NCBI GenBank assembly: GCA_917880885.1
Contig: OU862930.1
Span: forward strand, 31,378,040-31,442,039
Reading direction: 5' to 3'
DNA: 64,000 nucleotides
Source: Limnephilus marmoratus
Lineage: Eukaryota > Arthropoda > Insecta > Trichoptera > Limnephilidae
Both the position numbers and the translations under genes were made by a program. Every line of letters starts with the position of its first letter. The stretch's first letter is position 1. Positions 61,344-64,000 of the stretch are shown piece by piece. Under the pieces are notes generated by a model. That model was not told where the DNA came from and did not search any database. It was given only the letters and a program-made list of their open reading frames with translations.

Positions 61344-62075
61344 TTTTTTTTAAATTTAAATAATATCATTTGTCATTAAAAAATTAAATGCAGTTCTACA
61401 AGTTAAACTTAAACAGTAAATAAATTTTTTTATGTTTTTTAAACGAACTTACTCCTATTTTTGTTTTAACGTCACTTTTATTTTAAAATATAGAACAGTT
61501 TTAGAAGCTCAGAAAATGTACATCTGTTCACCCTAAAAGGAGGTAAAAACTGACTGACTGACCGCTTTCAGCGAAATAAAATTCTGAGCTACAAACGCAG
61601 CGTATAACTACCGGTAACTGATAATAGCAGTAGGTATGCCTGTCTCGCTCTTTCACGTCTGTTATTCGGGCTATCCAACGTATTGGTATGGTGAAACAAA
61701 AACATGTCACAAGAGCGTAAAGAGAGGACATACCGAAATGTAGATAAAATTCAAGCGCTTGTAGTGATTTGCACTAATTTTCATGAAAAACAATATTTTT
61801 CAATGTGATGCGCTTTAAATATTGTAAAACAAAAAATGGCAAAATGTTTGTCAATATTTTTTTGAGGATTACAAAAATTATGAATTAAATTGTACGATTA
61901 ATTATCGAGTTATCGTGCGAAAAGTGGATCAAGGGGATTTTGTACACCCCTCTCAGGGCTGGCTGGGTTATGGACACTTAGCTCTGTTTCTTGTTGACTG
62001 GATCGCTCTGGATTGTTCTTCGGTTTTTTGGCCGCTGGTTTTTTTATATTTGTTGTTATTTTGTCCAATTTTGTG
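61344..62075. other. LTR-element leader, no gene seen
   Basis: No coding frame is supported. The 61915-62187 frame overlaps the primer site and LTR and has no motif. Confidence 0.5.
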
Positions 62076-62092
62076 TCCGGTTAGAAGGACCA
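62076..62092 (-). promoter_or_regulatory. Primer binding site of the LTR element
   Basis: Directly after the 5' LTR the minus strand reads TGGTCCTTCTAACCGGA. It begins with TGG, complementary to tRNA CCA ends. I do not assign the tRNA. Confidence 0.65.
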
Positions 62093-62767
62093 TGTCAGAG
62101 TCACTTCAATCTCATCAAGGGTGGTGGACTTTTTATTGTAAAACACTTTTTTTACTGCAGAGTCGTTTTATTTACAAACACTTTTGAGCAACAATGAAAT
62201 CAACACTTTTCAGAACTAAATTTGGCCCGGACCTCGCCTTGTGCAATACGGGGTCTATACTCTAGGTAGCAAGGGCGGATCCAGCTTTGGCGCCAGGGGG
62301 GGGTCAAATAGCTCCAGGGGGGGTCACAGAGTCGAGGTCAAGTCACTAGAAGTCATAATTTAATTTTGATAATAGTAGATACAAGTAAAAAGTAGGTCCA
62401 CCTAGGTCCTGGACCCAGCCCAGGGGGGGGTCATGACCCCCATGACCCCCCCCTGGATCCGCCCTTGCTAGGTAGGGTTTAATGCGAGAGAAGGAAATAC
62501 TTGAGTATCGCCCTTTTTATACTGCTAAAAACTATAAAAATACCGTCTTTCAGACTGTTTAAAAATACGATAATAATAATACACAATATAAGTAGCAGAT
62601 ATCCACTGAGGTCACGTGCCCTAATTTTGTTGGCCGGTAACACTAGCTTCTATAAAATTCCCACAGAGGTCTCTTATATGCATACTCTTTTAATAAACTA
62701 AGAATAATTAAGCCAATGGAATTAACTACAGTATTTATCTCATAGATGTCACTAACTATTCTTAACA
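62093..62767 (-). repeat. Right LTR (5' LTR), 469 bp plus MITE
   Basis: Same ends as the left LTR. After removing the 198-bp MITE and one 8-bp duplication its length is 469, equal to the left LTR. Followed by GAACT. Confidence 0.93.
62270..62467. mobile_element. hAT MITE in the right LTR
   Basis: 198 bp with ends CAAGGGCGGATCCAG and CTGGATCCGCCCTTG, and flanks CTAGGTAG at 62262-62269 and 62468-62475. The left LTR (TCTAGGTAGGGG) is the natural empty site. The interior is G-rich then C-rich (GGGGGGGTCA, TGACCCCCCCC), so the element can fold back. Confidence 0.93.
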
Positions 62768-63160
62768 GAACTTTTAAACAAAAATAGCTTATATAAAACA
62801 AAAAAAAAATAACATGAAGAAAACGTTAATATTTTAAATTCAGATAGAAAATAAATGTAAATTATAATTAAATTACAATCACAGCACCATTTATGGCATG
62901 TTAATTAGAATAAAAACAAATGAAAACTTTGCAAGATCAATGGAAGATCTCACGCTGAGAAGCTGAACATACATACAGACAGATACATAACAATTAGGTT
63001 AGCTTACTCTGTGAATCTGTCTGATGAAATATGCCTTTAGAAAAACTAAAGCTTCTCGAGTTCTCCACTTTTCTCGAGCTTGATTTCCCGGGAACAAAGC
63101 CCAACGATTTTCCGGGAATTCTCGGCTCGAGAATTCCCGGGAATGAACCCTACGTGTGAT

Positions 63161-63764
63161 CGCCATTTTATGATTTATTGTAGATTTACTGTAGATGAAA
63201 GCATTACGTATGTAGGTAAATATAATAACAAAGACGTTGTTTTGCTTTCTTGCAGGAGAAAGGAAGTGTTTCACATCTTTTACATTTATATTTTTACTTA
63301 CATTTTGATATGATAAACGCATCGGATTAATGTATAAATAAAAATTTACCTAATTGGTTATATTCCTGTCAAATATATGTTTTTACTTAATAACTCTAAT
63401 AATTCTGATAATAAATAAATTTCGGAGAAATATAAAAATATATTGTAAAAAGTTCACACGCGGTATAAGCGAAACCTTCAGAAAACTAAAGTAGACAAGA
63501 GTGGAGAGGCTACGAAGCACCACACAAAGAGGAGACCGATTATTCTATCTAATTCTCTTTAAATGCAATAGATGCGTGTTATCTCTTTTTAGTGTCACTG
63601 TTTCGTTTCATCCAGTTTCAAGTGTGCTAAAGAAGTTTTCACTTCAAAATAATAAAAAAAAAATTTCGTGGTTTGCTTTGCATAAGCGTAAAACTAATTT
63701 TTCGTTTTGCAGAAGTGTAAAAATTTTGAGTTTAATTTTTGCAAGAGTGTTTTTTTTTTTAAAT
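63161..63764. other. No gene recognised
   Basis: AT-rich sequence right of the hAT-like element. The frame 63501-63809 runs into the SINE and has no motif. Confidence 0.5.
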
Positions 63765-64000
63765 GAATACCGCACAAGAGTCCCAACTGCTCCCGTCTGG
63801 AGCCAGTGAGACTATGGCATCCCCAATATGGGATATGTTGTGAGGCTGAAGGTAGCGGGGAGGTAAGGAGGTGGGGAAGAGGAAGTTGGAGAAGTGCCTG
63901 GCTATTCAGATCTGGTCACCAAACACGGCAGAAGCCATTTCAAGCAAGGTTTCAATTCTGAATGGTGGTCTCACATCAGGGCGATACTGAGAGTATCGTC
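63765..64000 (-). mobile_element. tRNA-headed SINE (family S2), cut by window end
   Basis: Starts at the T-run and GAATACCGCACAAGAGTCCC. It runs through AGTGCCTGGCTATTCAG to GCGATACTGAGAGTATCG. The tRNA-like head would lie beyond 64000. Confidence 0.75.

Larger units (their letters stand above)
49024..62767 (-). mobile_element. BEL/Pao-type LTR retrotransposon, rearranged
   Basis: Two 469-bp LTRs (the right one carries an additional MITE) lie in direct orientation, start TG and end CA, and are flanked by GAACT at 49019-49023 and 62768-62772. Gag and protease-region coding sequence on the minus strand give the orientation. A primer site starting TGG sits next to the right LTR, and a G-rich run (CGGGGG) sits next to the left. 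RT, RNase H and integrase core are missing. The interior is filled by LINE ends, a CACTA-like element, R1 copies and FB4. The LTRs differ at only about six positions, so insertion or conversion was recent. Confidence 0.9.
48570..63152. mobile_element. hAT-like element hosting the LTR retrotransposon
   Basis: The ends TACGGTTCAT... and ...ATGAACCCTA are inverted, and both continue into CTCGAG-rich subterminal sequence. The flanks are CGTGTGAT at 48562-48569 and 63153-63160, a perfect 8-bp duplication. Without the LTR element it is about 830 bp and codes for nothing. Its inside holds a direct repeat of about 90 bp (AAACGTTAATATTTTAA, ATTACAATCACAGCAC), and the LTR element inserted in this repeat. 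Confidence 0.8.

Overview
The window is AT-rich eukaryotic DNA, most likely from an insect. It carries introns with GT-AG borders, C2H2 zinc-finger genes, CR1/Jockey-group LINEs, a BEL/Pao LTR element, a Penelope-like remnant, and many hAT-type and palindromic DNA elements. No bacterial features are present. The species assignment is inference from element types only.

The host content is one local gene family: three tandem plus-strand copies of a C2H2 zinc-finger gene. Copy A is at 3365-4748 (truncated by an in-frame stop), copy B at 14270-23428 (intact, with intron 1 swollen to 8.2 kb by transposons), and copy C at 35246-38404 (13 intact fingers plus a frameshifted 14th). All share three coding exons with phase-1 junctions, a 69-nt leader behind an acceptor-like AG, and upstream and intronic homology, so whole segments were duplicated. 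Exons 1 and 2 encode two copies of one acidic motif with identical spacing between two SUMO-consensus-like sites. A decayed zinc-finger array lies at 5790-7830. No other host gene is convincing.

The rest is layered transposon history. 0-10 kb: a 5'-truncated LINE with a 22-bp target duplication, whose empty site survives in copy B; a hAT-like element (7003-9250) inside a tRNA-derived SINE; and a Harbinger relic (9.8-10.8 kb). 14-22 kb (intron of copy B): copia and unknown relics, and a nearly full-length LINE (Y) inside a related LINE (X). 24-32 kb: a 4.8-kb TIR element inside a third LINE (Z), itself carrying SINE-like repeats and a degenerate satellite. 31-40 kb (around copy C): three large palindromic elements and four copies of a hairpin repeat, plus a Penelope GIY-YIG remnant. 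42-48 kb: two more LINEs, tandem repeats and a pyrimidine-rich VNTR. 48.6-63.2 kb: a hAT-like element containing a BEL/Pao-type LTR retrotransposon (49024-62767; two 469-bp LTRs, TSD GAACT) that in turn contains a CACTA-like element, LINE ends, a palindromic element and a hAT MITE inside one LTR.

Coordinates of exons, TSDs and TIR ends were read base by base. Edges of LINEs, SINE copies and relics are approximate. Family names rest on recognised motifs, not on database searches.
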